Positions 35,371 through 46,500 of a stretch of DNA of 64,000 bases are shown here, one piece after another. How positions within the stretch are numbered: the first letter of the stretch is position 1; each line of letters starts with the position of its first letter. Made by a program: the position numbers and the translations under genes. The DNA lies in assembly GCA_036245805.1 (NCBI GenBank), contig BTRK01000005.1, forward strand, positions 46,177,216 to 46,241,215, read 5' to 3'. The notes under the pieces are model-generated. The model saw only the letters and a program-made list of their open reading frames with translations, was not told the origin of the DNA and searched no databases. Source of the DNA: Pristionchus mayeri (Eukaryota; Nematoda; Chromadorea; Rhabditida; Neodiplogasteridae).

Positions 35371-36735
35371 GTGTTTTTATCCCTAGGACCGTCTCCCCCA
35401 TCTCTAGGACCAACTCCTCCCACTTCTCCTATCTCTAGGGCCCTCTCACCTCCCTCTCCTATCTTTAGGACCCTCTCCCCCCCTCTCCCATCTCTAGGGC
35501 CATCTTCTCCTCCTCTCCTATCTCTAGGACCCTCTCCTCCTCCTCCTCCTCCTCTTCTACCTCTAGGACCCTCTCCTCTCATATCTCTAGGACAATCCCC
35601 ACCACCTCCTGCCTCTAGGAAACTCCCCCCCCCCCCTCCTATCTCTAGGACCCTCTCATCCTCCTCTCCTACCTCTAGGACCCTCCACTCTCCTATCTCT
35701 AGGAAAACCTCCCCCCCCCCCTCCTCCCTCTAGGACCCTCTCCCCCTCTCCTATCTCTAGGACAATATCCCCCCCCCTCTCCTATCTATATGGCCCTCTC
35801 CTCTCCCTTTCCTGTCTCTTGGAAATCCATCTCACCTCCGCCCCTCATGCTCCTCCATTTTTCCTTCCCCTCTCCCTCTTCCCCTTCCCCTCTCCCTCTT
35901 CCCCTTCCCCTCTCCATCTTCCCCTTCCCCTCTCCCTCTTCCTATTCCCCTTCCCCTCTCCCTCTTCCTATTCCCCTTCCCCTCTCCATATTCCCCTTCC
36001 CCTTTCCCTCTCCCTCTCCCTCTTCCCCTTCCCCTCTCCCTCTTCCCCTTCCCCTTCCCCTCTCCCTCTTCCTCTTCCCCTTTCCCTCTCCCTCTTCCCC
36101 TTCCCCTCTCCCTCTCCATCTTCCCCTTCCCCTCTCCCTCTCCCTCTTACCCTTCCCCTCTCCCTCTTCCCCTTCCCCTCTCCCTCTTCCCCTTCCCCTG
36201 TCCCTCTTCCCCTTCCCCTTCCCCTCTCACTCTTCCTCTTACCCTTCCCCTCTCCCTCTTCCCCGTCCCCTCTCCCTCTTCCCCTTCCCCTCTCCCTCTT
36301 CCCCTTCCCCTTTCCCTCTCCCCCTTCCCCTTCCCCTCTCCCTCTTCCCCTTCCCCTCTCCCTCTCCATCTTCCCCTTCCCCTCTCCCTCTCCCTCTTAC
36401 CCTTCCCCTCTCCCTCTTCCCCTTCCTCTCTCCCTCTTCCCCTTCCCCTGTCCCTGTTCCCCTTCCCCTTCCCCTCTCACTCTTCCTCTTACCCTTCCCC
36501 TCTCCCTCTTCCCCTTCCCCTCTCCCTCTTCCCCTTCCCCTCTCCCTCTTCCCCTTCCCCTTTCCCTCTCCCCCTTCCCCTTCCCCTCTCCCTCTTCCCC
36601 TTCCCCTCTCCCTCTAACCCTTCCCCTCTCCCTCTTCCCCTTCCCTTCCCCTCTCCCTCTTCCCCTCCCCTCACCCTCCCCCTCCCCCTCTTCCCCCCTC
36701 CCCTTTCTCACCCCTCCCCCCCTACCGCTCGCCCT
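35371..36735. repeat. Homopyrimidine minisatellite tract, about 1.36 kb
   Basis: 35371-35830 is made of units like ATCTCTAGGACCCTCTCC. 35870-36735 is almost pure C/T, with tandem units near CCCCTTCCCCTCTCCCTCTT. Long Ser-Pro-Leu open frames on plus and Gly-Arg-Glu frames on minus are by-products of the repeat. Confidence 0.95.
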
Positions 36736-36799
36736 CCTCGAGCGAACGGAAAATGACTCTCTCCAATCTCCACACTCTCTCAAAATCAATTAGTTCGTA

Positions 36800-38256
36800 C
36801 CCCCCCCCCTCTCCCTCTCTCCGAACAAAGAAAGGGTAATCCAATTAATTTCGCCAGAAAGTGTCGACGCGAAAATATCCTTCCTCCTCTAGATATATTG
36901 ATTAGCGTGAGTATTTCGCAGCAGTGAGTGGTCATCCGTTAGGTCACAAATCAATTTAATAATGGATTCGATGTTACCTTCTGGCCCAGTATAGTCGACA
37001 TCGGGTAGGTCAGATTCGACGCGAACAATGATAGAGTGCCAGTTCGAGCTGGAACGGTGAAAGATATTCCTACGTAGACCACGATAAATTCACGTGTATT
37101 TGTAACGAATATATTAGTTAAGATCGAAGAAATCATGGTCGCTCACATCGAAATAGTCGAGGACGTCATTCTTTCTTCTTCGGTAACCGGCCTCATATTC
37201 GCTTTGCGGTATCTTTGAGAAAATGAATCACAACTCCACACTTGATATACTGCGTGCTCAAAATCAATCATGAGTTCAATGATCAAATGTCGAACATGAC
37301 AAATCAAAGATCACATCAATCATATTCGACTTGTCATGGGTACGTAGCAGCACAGTGCTCATCATTGAGTCACCTGCAAATTGCTGATTTGTAAAATACA
37401 AATTAGTGATTGCATATGTTTCACAGCTGTTTCAAATTCGTGAGCGTGATAGGACGGACAATTGGTGTCTGGAGTGCTTGCTTTGTTTGAACACTAATAT
37501 TGCAAGTAACATTGACAGATCAGAGAACAACCTTTCTTCGGAAAAAAATAGACATCGTGTAGCTGTACCGAACTCGAATTTTTAAGTACATGCGCTATCG
37601 TTTTTGTTGAGTTTCGAACGCATCACTTGAGTAATTGATCACTTTGGAATACAGTTCTTCTGTGTCATTCGATTAAAAAAAATATATAATTAGTTATTCA
37701 ACGGAGGCTTCGAGTATCAAACTAGGATCACGTCGAATAAGATACGCTTTGAGAGACGTCTCACGAGAAAACGTAACTTTTGGGAGGAGTCGACGGATGA
37801 CTTTTCTGCAACCCCCTCAATATTCTGTTGGAGAAGATATCACATCGAGTGATGTTATTTGGCCCAATATGAGTTCCTCTGGTGCACTCTCCGAAACATG
37901 CTCGAAATGAAAAAATTCGCAAAAAATTCGAAATATTCATTTTTTTACAATGTACGGGTGTATGTTGTCCGGGTGTATTTTTCGATGAAAATAACGATAA
38001 ACATAGTGAAAAGGCAGGGAACGATCGATAAAGCGGTCACTGATCTACAGCATTCATCTTTTGTAGGTGTGTTCTAGTTAAAATCAAACAGAAATATCAA
38101 ATTCATCTTTTTCTCTTGCTCTCTCTCTCTCTCTCTTCTGCTGGATTTCATCGTGATTTAAAAATGCTGCAACTTCCCAATTGATGTTACACTCAGTAAG
38201 TCGGCAAATTTATGGATTGCCGATTACTCAATACAGTACAATATTTCAATTGAGTG
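36800..38256. other. Intergenic, diverged repeat copy
   Basis: 37330-37810 resembles 33640-34150 (TTCACAGCTGTT, GAGCGTGATAGGACGGACA, TTGAGTTTCGAACGCATCAC). GGCCTCATATT at 37191 resembles the outer terminus of the 20750 palindrome. A short CT microsatellite is at 38118-38137. No exon was recognised. Confidence 0.4.
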
Positions 38257-38432
38257 TGATGTCAGGTTGGGCTGCATTTTCATTCCTGCTTCCTGTAAAT
38301 TAAAACTTTTGTCTTTTTATTCGAAATAGTCTTACGGTATTGTGAAAACCTTGTCATTTTAGTGGACGGGCTCACACTAGAGATCTGAATCAACATTCTA
38401 TTGCAGCTTCTAATTATTATAAATATGCTAAC

Positions 38433-40147
38433 CTTGCATCTGATTGCATTGCAGACAACGTTGCGCAGTTCCTTGTTGAAAGCATAGATCAATGCCCTAA
38501 AACCATATTTATGTTTCGAAAATATAACACACTGAACCCGTCGGCTCCCATCGCCGATATCCATACAAGTGTGGAGATTAAGCGCGCCCATTGATTTCTC
38601 TCGAATCGGGGCAGAATAATGCATACTGATAGAACATCAACGATGAATAGAGATGCTTGGGAGCATGCCTAAACTTGTTCAAGGCTTAGGTGATTCCGCA
38701 AACATACTAGAGTTTCAATTTTCAATAATTTTGAGTATTTTTAACATATGAATAATCTCATAAACTATGCAGTGATCCTGAAACATACCCAAAAACTGCC
38801 AAAAAATCCTGGAAAGGGAAACTCTAAAATATACCTGATACAGTAGTCTGTATTCCAGCGATTTCTTCCGCATCGAAGCAACTCTAATTCTAGACTTCTG
38901 CAATTCCAAACGAAGAGCTTATTTAATGAAAAGATAATTTACCTGAATATGCCGTACTTTTATGACGCTTGCAATGTCTAGGACTGCTACTGTAATTATC
39001 ATGGCCACATAGCGAGAGAAAAAGGTATAGGAACGGAAGTCGGTGCAACGCTGCTCTCCTCGTGAAACGTATCCCCAGACAGATACATCAAGATGATAGT
39101 CACATTTCACTGAACATCTAAACTATTAATGACGAGAATTAAGATGAAAGCCTACCGACAAAGTATGTGACCACAAGCCATATCTCTGCACAGATAAGAG
39201 GTGTCGCGATAATAATCATCTTTATCTTAAAACTTGTATTAGATTCGTTGTTTTTGTATGTTGTTTTTACCGAGATAGCAAGGTTAAACGGCCGTTGATC
39301 CAGGACAGAAAACAAAACAATGAACCGATTTGCGGCCAAAAGAACGTGACCGTACGTCGAAATTTCGTAAAATATCTGGAAAATCTTTTTCTAAAAGACA
39401 CGAAAGTTTCTAAAACAACCTCCAGAGCGAAAACGAAATAGACAGTGGTGTTTCTGCGCTTAAAGAACGGAATGATGCTAAAATTAAGCTCAATTCAGAA
39501 CGGAATGATGCTAAAATTAAGCTTAATTCTCTTCTTTAGAGTTGAAATTTATATGAAAATTTAAAAAAACTCTAAGTGCTGGGTACATGCATCGCCTCAC
39601 GAAAACACATTTTTTTTCACGAAACGCGCAACCTCACCTATCATTTGATTCTCCGTCGATGTTTTCAGAGCTGAAAGTTGATCTCTCTTGTTTTTTTGAT
39701 TATGCATTTAGGTAATTTGCATTTTATCGTGACTTTGCAGTCTCTTATTCTTGTTCGAGATGTTACAAACGGAAAACTCACTTACAAGATAATTATCGGC
39801 GCCGTGATAAATGCGAAAATTGCCCCGTGACAAGCGCCCGAGAGAGCCTGACATCAGGAGTAATGGGGGGATGTGCGTGGTGTGAAGTGTAGTGAATTAT
39901 TATTGACTATGTTTTGGAATTAATACACCGACCTCGTATAGATGTATGTAATTTACCTGAATTCGAGCAATTTTGCCAAAGAAGGACTGGGCAAGAAAGG
40001 ATACATATGGCAATGATAAAACAACAATGACATTGATTGAGAAGCCGGTAAGCGCTAGCTAAGATTACAATTTCATCAATCCCAAAATTATATGAAAAAA
40101 TATACCAGAAAAATGATCATCCCAGCAAGTTGCTGCTGCCCAGCCAT
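38433..40147 (-). pseudogene. SRX-like chemoreceptor, probably broken
   Basis: Minus-strand serpentine receptor. Pieces in coding order: 40106-40147 (ATG, MAGQQQLAGMIIFL), 39957-40058 (LTGFSINVIVVLSLPYVSFL), 39786-39847 (GACHGAIFAFITAPIIIL), 39271-39375 (YGHVLLAANRFIVLF, TM3), 39156-39225 (MIIIATPLICAEIW, TM4), 38943-39109 (KCDYHLDVSVWGYV... ending VIKVRHIQ, TM5), 38835-38897 (KKSLEYRLLYQ), 38433-38496 (ALIYAFNKELRN, TM7). The AANRF motif, the C-x-Y loop and NKELR after TM7 suggest class SRX. Exon 3 ends in phase 2 while exon 4 starts in phase 0. No TM6 exon was found; a family A MITE (38707-38826) lies where it should be. Both point to a pseudogene. Confidence 0.7.
38707..38826. mobile_element. 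MITE, family A, in SRX-like locus
   Basis: Ends TAGAGTTTCAATTTTCAATA and GGAAAGGGAAACTCTA are inverted, and TGAAACATACCC is kept inside. It lies between the fifth-transmembrane and seventh-transmembrane exons. Confidence 0.75.
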
Positions 40148-40505
40148 GCCAATATTCCCCCTCCTACTATATCTGCGTGAACAAAATCTCGCTCGATGCC
40201 GATTTATCGCTACTCTAATTTCGTTACACGGATTGCCATTGGACGCGAAAACTCACTTTGAACAACAATTTGAATATTTTCGAAAATTACACTGATAAGA
40301 TATGACATTAGAAAGTTAATGGATTATAATGTCCGTAACAGTATCGGATTTGAACTATTGGGTTTATCCTTAAGGCACATCCAACATTGATTTTCCAAAA
40401 GTGGGTAAGTGAATGTGAAAAAGTGCATTTGGTACGTGGTCCAATATAATACATTCGATAATAATATTGCCTTTATAGAAAATGGGACGGAGCATCAGAG
40501 ATAAA

Positions 40506-43500
40506 CTATATCGAACTGCTCTCTCTTCTTGAATTCGAGTTGACCTGAAGTGGCAAGTTGATGTCTCATTCCACAGATACCTGAAATCCGCTCACCGTTT
40601 TTTTCCTCGTCTCGATAGGCAGTAAAATCGACAGAATCGCGCCGAGACCGCCACCAACGATGAACATAATGAGAGGAAAGATGGGGTCTTTCACGTAAAG
40701 CATCTATAATTTAGCATCAGATGAATTGTTTACACCCGCATAATTCCGGTCGCCTCTTCAATCGTATCTTCCTTTCCCACCCAATCTACTAGCTTGACTG
40801 GTCTAGATAATATAGAAGTGTCACAGCGTGCCAAAGCAACGATTTCCTTTGTTTGGTGCGGCGCTCGGTCGACCTTGAAACATATTTTTTTCGAAATGTG
40901 CAGTGTAAAGTTTAACCGAAATCGGTGAAAGATACGACATAACTCCATTGTAAAAATTTAATATACATGAACGAACTAATACAGCTATTAGGATATGAAT
41001 CAATAAGCCTCCCTATCATGCTCGATCACTGTCGTTAAATATACATTTGAATTCATTCATTTTTTTTCTGATTTTCCAACATAAATCGAAAGTTTTGAGA
41101 ATCCCCTCCCCCCCAATCATTCATTGACCTCTGTAACTCAGCAAAACTTGCCCAATTTGTCAAAGAACCTACCAGAAAGGAAAACATCCTTGATTTAGTA
41201 TTATGTAACCATCCCAGCCTCGTCACCCAAACTGAAGTATGCCCCCCTTTCGAAATGTCTGACCATTCGACGGTCGAATTCAAGTTTGCAATGAGTCATT
41301 CGGCACCCGCTTTTACTCTGAGGCGCGACTACAGAAATGCAGATTATGACCTCATTAACTCTCAGTTAGCAAACATCGATTGGACAAGCGCATTTTCGAA
41401 AATATCACATGTGGATCTCATGTACGACCTCTTGATAAGCGTCATTCAAAAATCAATAGACATCCATGTTCCATGGACCAAAGTGAGCCTTTCACATGGA
41501 AAACTTCCCCCCCATATTGAGCGACTCTTAGGAAAGCGTTTTCAAGCATGGCAGAAATCAATTAATAGCAACGACCCCAACGATGAACGTGATTTCGAGA
41601 TTCTGAACAAAAAATTTCGCAAAGAGTTACAACGGTATCACAAAACCATTGAGAAAAAGATAATCGAAAGCGACGATAAGAATAAGTTCTTCCGTTTTAT
41701 GAAACGTTGTTCTAATAAATCCAAGGGAGTAGAAGGTCTGACGAGAGCTGATGGCACCTTAGTAATGGATGACTTAGGCAAAGCAAATTTACTTGCCGAA
41801 ACTTTTGTTAGCGTGTTCACCATCGATGATGGAAAACAGCCAAATAGTCAAGACCTCCCTCAACTTGGTAATTACGAAGAACCCCAGTTTCTTAGGCATG
41901 AAATCTGTGCCCTTATTGAGAAATGGAAACGCTCCTCCTGTAAAACCCCCGAGAACATTGACCTCACCTTCATAAAACGAATTGCCGTACCCATTTCCGA
42001 AGCACTTGAAATCATTTTTAGGAACTCCTATCAATCTGGAAAGGTCCCCTCCCATTGGCGACATTCCATAGTAACACCAGTTAAGAAATCACCCCCCTTT
42101 TCCAATCCCCTAAACTACAGGCCCATCTCAATTACATCCTTCTTTTGTCGAGTTTTTGAACGCATTTTATGCAAATCCATTATCACCCATTGTGAACAAT
42201 TAGGTATTTTCCCCGATGAGCAATACGGATTCCGTAAGAAACGATCGCGTGAACTTCAAATGCTCGAAGTCCTCGAACACTGGACAGCATCTATTAGTGA
42301 AGGGAAACCAGTTGACGTCATCTATTTTGATTTTGCAAAAGCCTTTGATAGAGTCTCCCACCCCAAGCTAAAACTCAAGCTCACCACCATAGGTCTCTCC
42401 GATAATACAGTCAACTGGATAACAGGATATCTCACTCATAGATCATTCCAAGTGAGAGTAAAAGATGCGCTTTCTACCTCAATGCCTGTAACTAGCGGCG
42501 TTCCACAAGGCTCAGTCTTAGGCCCTCCGTTATTTCTTATTTACACTTCAGAAATCCCTTCCCTAGTTCAAAACCACGGAGTCGTTGCGAGAATGACATA
42601 AAAACATAAAAATATATCGATCCTTTAGAAAGGGAAATTCGCCTGCCCCACTACAAGCTGCGATTGACACTATCGTAAACTGGTCCGAAGAGTGGCAACT
42701 CCCCCTTGCTGCGCATAAGTGTAACTCACTGCACCTAGGCAGAGCAAATACAAAGCGAACATATGCTATTGGAACCACAACTCTGGAACAAAAAGAAAAA
42801 GTGAAAGACCTCGGCTTTGTTATCCAGAAAAACCTCTTATTCTCTGACCATTGTTCTACCGTATCCACTAAAGGCAAAACTGCATGTCACACTATCCTCA
42901 GAGCTTTACGAACCAAAAATATAGAAGTACTTCTCAAAACGTACTCAATGTATATTAGACCGATTTTAGAAAGCGCTTCCTCCGTCTTCAATCCGTACCA
43001 AAATAAAGATAAAAAAGAAGAAAAAGTACAGAACTACTTCACAAGACGTTTATTTATGCGCTGTTTTAATCATACCTGGGAAATGAACTTCAATAATCCT
43101 GGATCGAACCACAACTACAGACAAAATAGCTTCTTTCCAAGAGCGGCAAGGCTTTTAGTAAATACCGAGAATCACACCAGTTCATCTGAGTAGATCCCCC
43201 CGACCCTATTATCCCAATAACCACTCGTCATTTTAACCGTCATTAATTGCCTATTCTATTTCAATTCTGTGAACGTTATTTCGGACGAAATAGCATAAAT
43301 ATATATATATATAGGAACCCTTTTGGTTAATATCGTGAGCGCTCTATTGTTTTAGATGTCCATATTTACTTTTTGCAGCTAAGTTATGACTTGTTTTTCA
43401 CTTATTTTGGTGTGAACTTTTCATCGCTAATTTCGTCAAAATTGTTATGTTTCAAGGTCGACCGAGCGCCGCGCAAATCAAACTTTGACACGATGCGCAT

Positions 43501-46500
43501 GTATAATGAAGAGAAGGTAACCCGAAATACGAACTCTAGTGCTCATAGGCGTGATCATGCTGCCGAATCTGCCCCATCCGCCTCCGGCGCCCAGGCCTTG
43601 CGCCCTGAATCAGTTGTATTTTCACAAAGTGGTAACATTTTTTTAAAATTTCCAGTTCACTAGGAGGAGAAGCTGGGACATGAAAAATATTGATGTTATC
43701 ATTTCTTCTAGTGAATCACCTAAGCGAGGTTGGGTAGACTTCGGTTGAGTAAACGTAAGCAATCTGAAAGGCTCCAGCAATCGCCGACCGTCCCACGAAC
43801 AGCGTCGCAATCATTATGAATCTGCAAACAAAAAAATAAAATTCGGAATTCGCAGAAGTGTTCGAAGTGAAGATTTCTAAAATGATGTAAGAGCAGTTGA
43901 ATTCCCTTTGCCATCTAGATCTTATAAGAATATTGTATTGTAAGTCCTTGTTCAAGGAGTAATTTTCAATGCACAAATCGTTACCTTGGCAGGCAAAACG
44001 TGAGCAGTGCACAGCACGCAGAAAAAATGGCGAATCCTGCGGCAAAAGATGCTTTCCTTCCAATGATATCGACTGCATACATGGTAACCAAGTAACCTGG
44101 AACAATTACAAATGTGTATTAATTTTTGTAATGTTTTTGCACCTTTAAATGTTGAATAATGAAAGATTTTCATCGGACGATTTAGATAGACCGATCGGTC
44201 GCATAATGCACGATAACCCAAATACCTGGTACTTCGCTCATGGTAGTGAAGAGGATGTCAATGTAATTCTCCGTCGTTAGCTGCCGGCATTCAACTAAAA
44301 TTCGTGTTCGCCATTCGGATAACGGTCTCGTCATTTCCCACTTTCTCTGGACTGGCGGAGCTGCTAGAGTGTAGGGGGAAAGAAGAGACCGTGACCCTTC
44401 TTCGAATAAAATCATTACATTCGACTTCTCCTTCAATCTTGGTTGATATTTCTTCCGATATGTCCACGGAACTGCTACAAGTATCCTGCGGTGTGCTGTA
44501 CAACAGCGTTGTGTAGATTGCAATCCCGTAGTAGAGAAGGCCAGTCAGGACCCTGGAAATCGGAATATTCATACAAATCGGAATATTCTGTAGACCCTGG
44601 AAATCGGAATTTTGACAGTTTGGAGAGGCTGACTGCAGCTAGGACTCCGTATCCCTACTGTCTAATGCGACTATTACGTAGTATTCTACGCAATAATACG
44701 TAGCAGTAGTTAATTTCATTTAAATTAATTCCAAGCACTATCATATTCGAGAAGACACCCACCAAATGATCCAGAGCAGTAGCGTGGTTCGTCGATGCGA
44801 CGGCTTGAACAGATCGCACATACTCTTGCTTGTTTCCTGAGTATTTTCACAAATCGATTGCTTAGATGCCAAAGATATTCAAATAAGATTGCTCAGAAAT
44901 TACTGTTCGATACCTTTGTCTCGCTCATAAATTCTCCAGGAGGCAGTGGTCTTCCATTGAAGTCTGCAATGCGATCGAGCGTTGCTCGAGCCTGTGGAAG
45001 CAGTCAAGAAATAGTATTGATAACAAATAAATTTTCAAAATATTCCAGATGAGGAAACGATGATCTGATGAGATGATCATGTAACCTACCGCTGCCATAT
45101 TCCCTTGAGCAACATCGAAGCGCACCGACTCGGGCAGCCACTGGAATTCAAATCGTATTACATACTTTTTAGAGAATAAAGAGAACGAAGAGCTATTACC
45201 CAGCAGCAGACGAAAAAGGCAGCCATTGGTAAGACGGCACTGGCGGCCAGATAGCGCCAACCTGTGAAACATACGGCCTGTTTAATCTGTCAGAAATGTG
45301 CGAGAAAAGTTGCGCAAAAAGTTCACGAACTTCTGAGGTGCGTAAAAACTGTTTCTCTCAAAAAACCGCGCTCTCTCGCTCTTTCTCTAACCACCTCGCT
45401 GAAAAGTTCACGAACTTTTCAACGAGCTCGATGAAAAGTTCGTGAACTTTTCAGCAAGGTGGTTAGAGAAAGAGCGAGAGAGCGTGCGATCAGAGAGAGG
45501 GAAAAGGAAGCTGAGGTTGTTTACTTCCTTTTCCCTCTCTCCGATCGCACGCTCTCTCTTCTTTCTCTGACTTTTCTCGCAGATTTTCATCCACCTTTTT
45601 TATCGAGCTCGTTGAAAAGTTCGTGAACTTTTCAGCGAGGTGGTTAGAGAAACAGCGAGAGAGCGCGGTTTTTTGAGAGAAACAGTCTTTACGCACCTCA
45701 GAAGTTCGCGAACTTTTTGCGCAACTTTTCTCGCACATTTCTGACAGATTAAACAGGCCGATAGATTAATCGAAAAATCTAGCAAAAAATACATACCCAA
45801 ATTAGGAAGAATTACAATAGCAAGTACTGCTAGGAGTGCGGTGCCGAGAGCGAAAAACGACTAAACACATAGCTTAATTTCAAAAGCTGAATGAGTTATA
45901 CCTTCAGAAAAATCAGCCATCTGGCTTTGCTTGCTTCAGGCAGGAACTCGGACGTGAACGTTACTCTGAACTTTTTCAAAATAAATTTCTAATTCCATCG
46001 ATATGTATGTAAATACAGAAAATACTATACATAGAGAATAAGGGAAATAAGAGGATTGTCGGTTAGTTGAGTAATATTGGGCTCTGTACCGTTTGTGGGG
46101 ACAAGCAGGATTTCGGGGGGGGGGAAATGTTCACTGTAATTATATGTGTCCACCGAAACGGGAAAGCATCAGCGATATGCCCCCCCGCCAACGGTACAGA
46201 GCCTAATATGGTGCCCGGGGGACTCACGATTGCGCCAGGCCGCCAACGGAAATACCCACTCCGAACCGGCCACAAATGTATACGTTGAATGATGGCGCGA
46301 GTGCTGCCAGAATACCAGCGGCAACACCGAATAACGAAGAAGCCATTAAGCCCTGAAACAAATATCGGGAGAACTTGACGCATATCAAATTATTGCCGAT
46401 GTTTTACCTATAATTCTCTTATTTTCTCAGGACGATAAATCACATAATTTCTCAGCGATAGTCTCACCTTTCGTCTCCCATGGGTGTCGCACACTCTTCC

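Larger units (their letters stand above)
40850..43545. mobile_element. Foldback element split by a LINE insertion
   Basis: GCGGCGCTCGGTCGACCTTG (left, about 40859) and its inverse CAAGGTCGACCGAGCGCCGC (right, about 43455) head two inverted arms of about 100 bp, with the LINE between them. The outermost right end reads CGAACTCTAGT, the family B terminus, and overlaps the end of a transporter exon. Confidence 0.65.

Noticed and set aside
35371..36735. Regularly spaced repeats suggestive of a CRISPR array
   Set aside because: Eukaryotic context; units are contiguous and degenerate with no unique spacers.
35790..36793. Long Ser/Pro/Leu-rich open frames (275 and 324 aa) and Gly/Arg/Glu frames on the other strand
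   Set aside because: Entirely translated homopyrimidine repeat; several overlapping frames are open only because the repeat lacks stops.
37425..37445. CTGTTTCA motif as a nematode piRNA promoter
   Set aside because: Single eight-base match inside a diverged repeat, with no array of such motifs or proper spacing visible.
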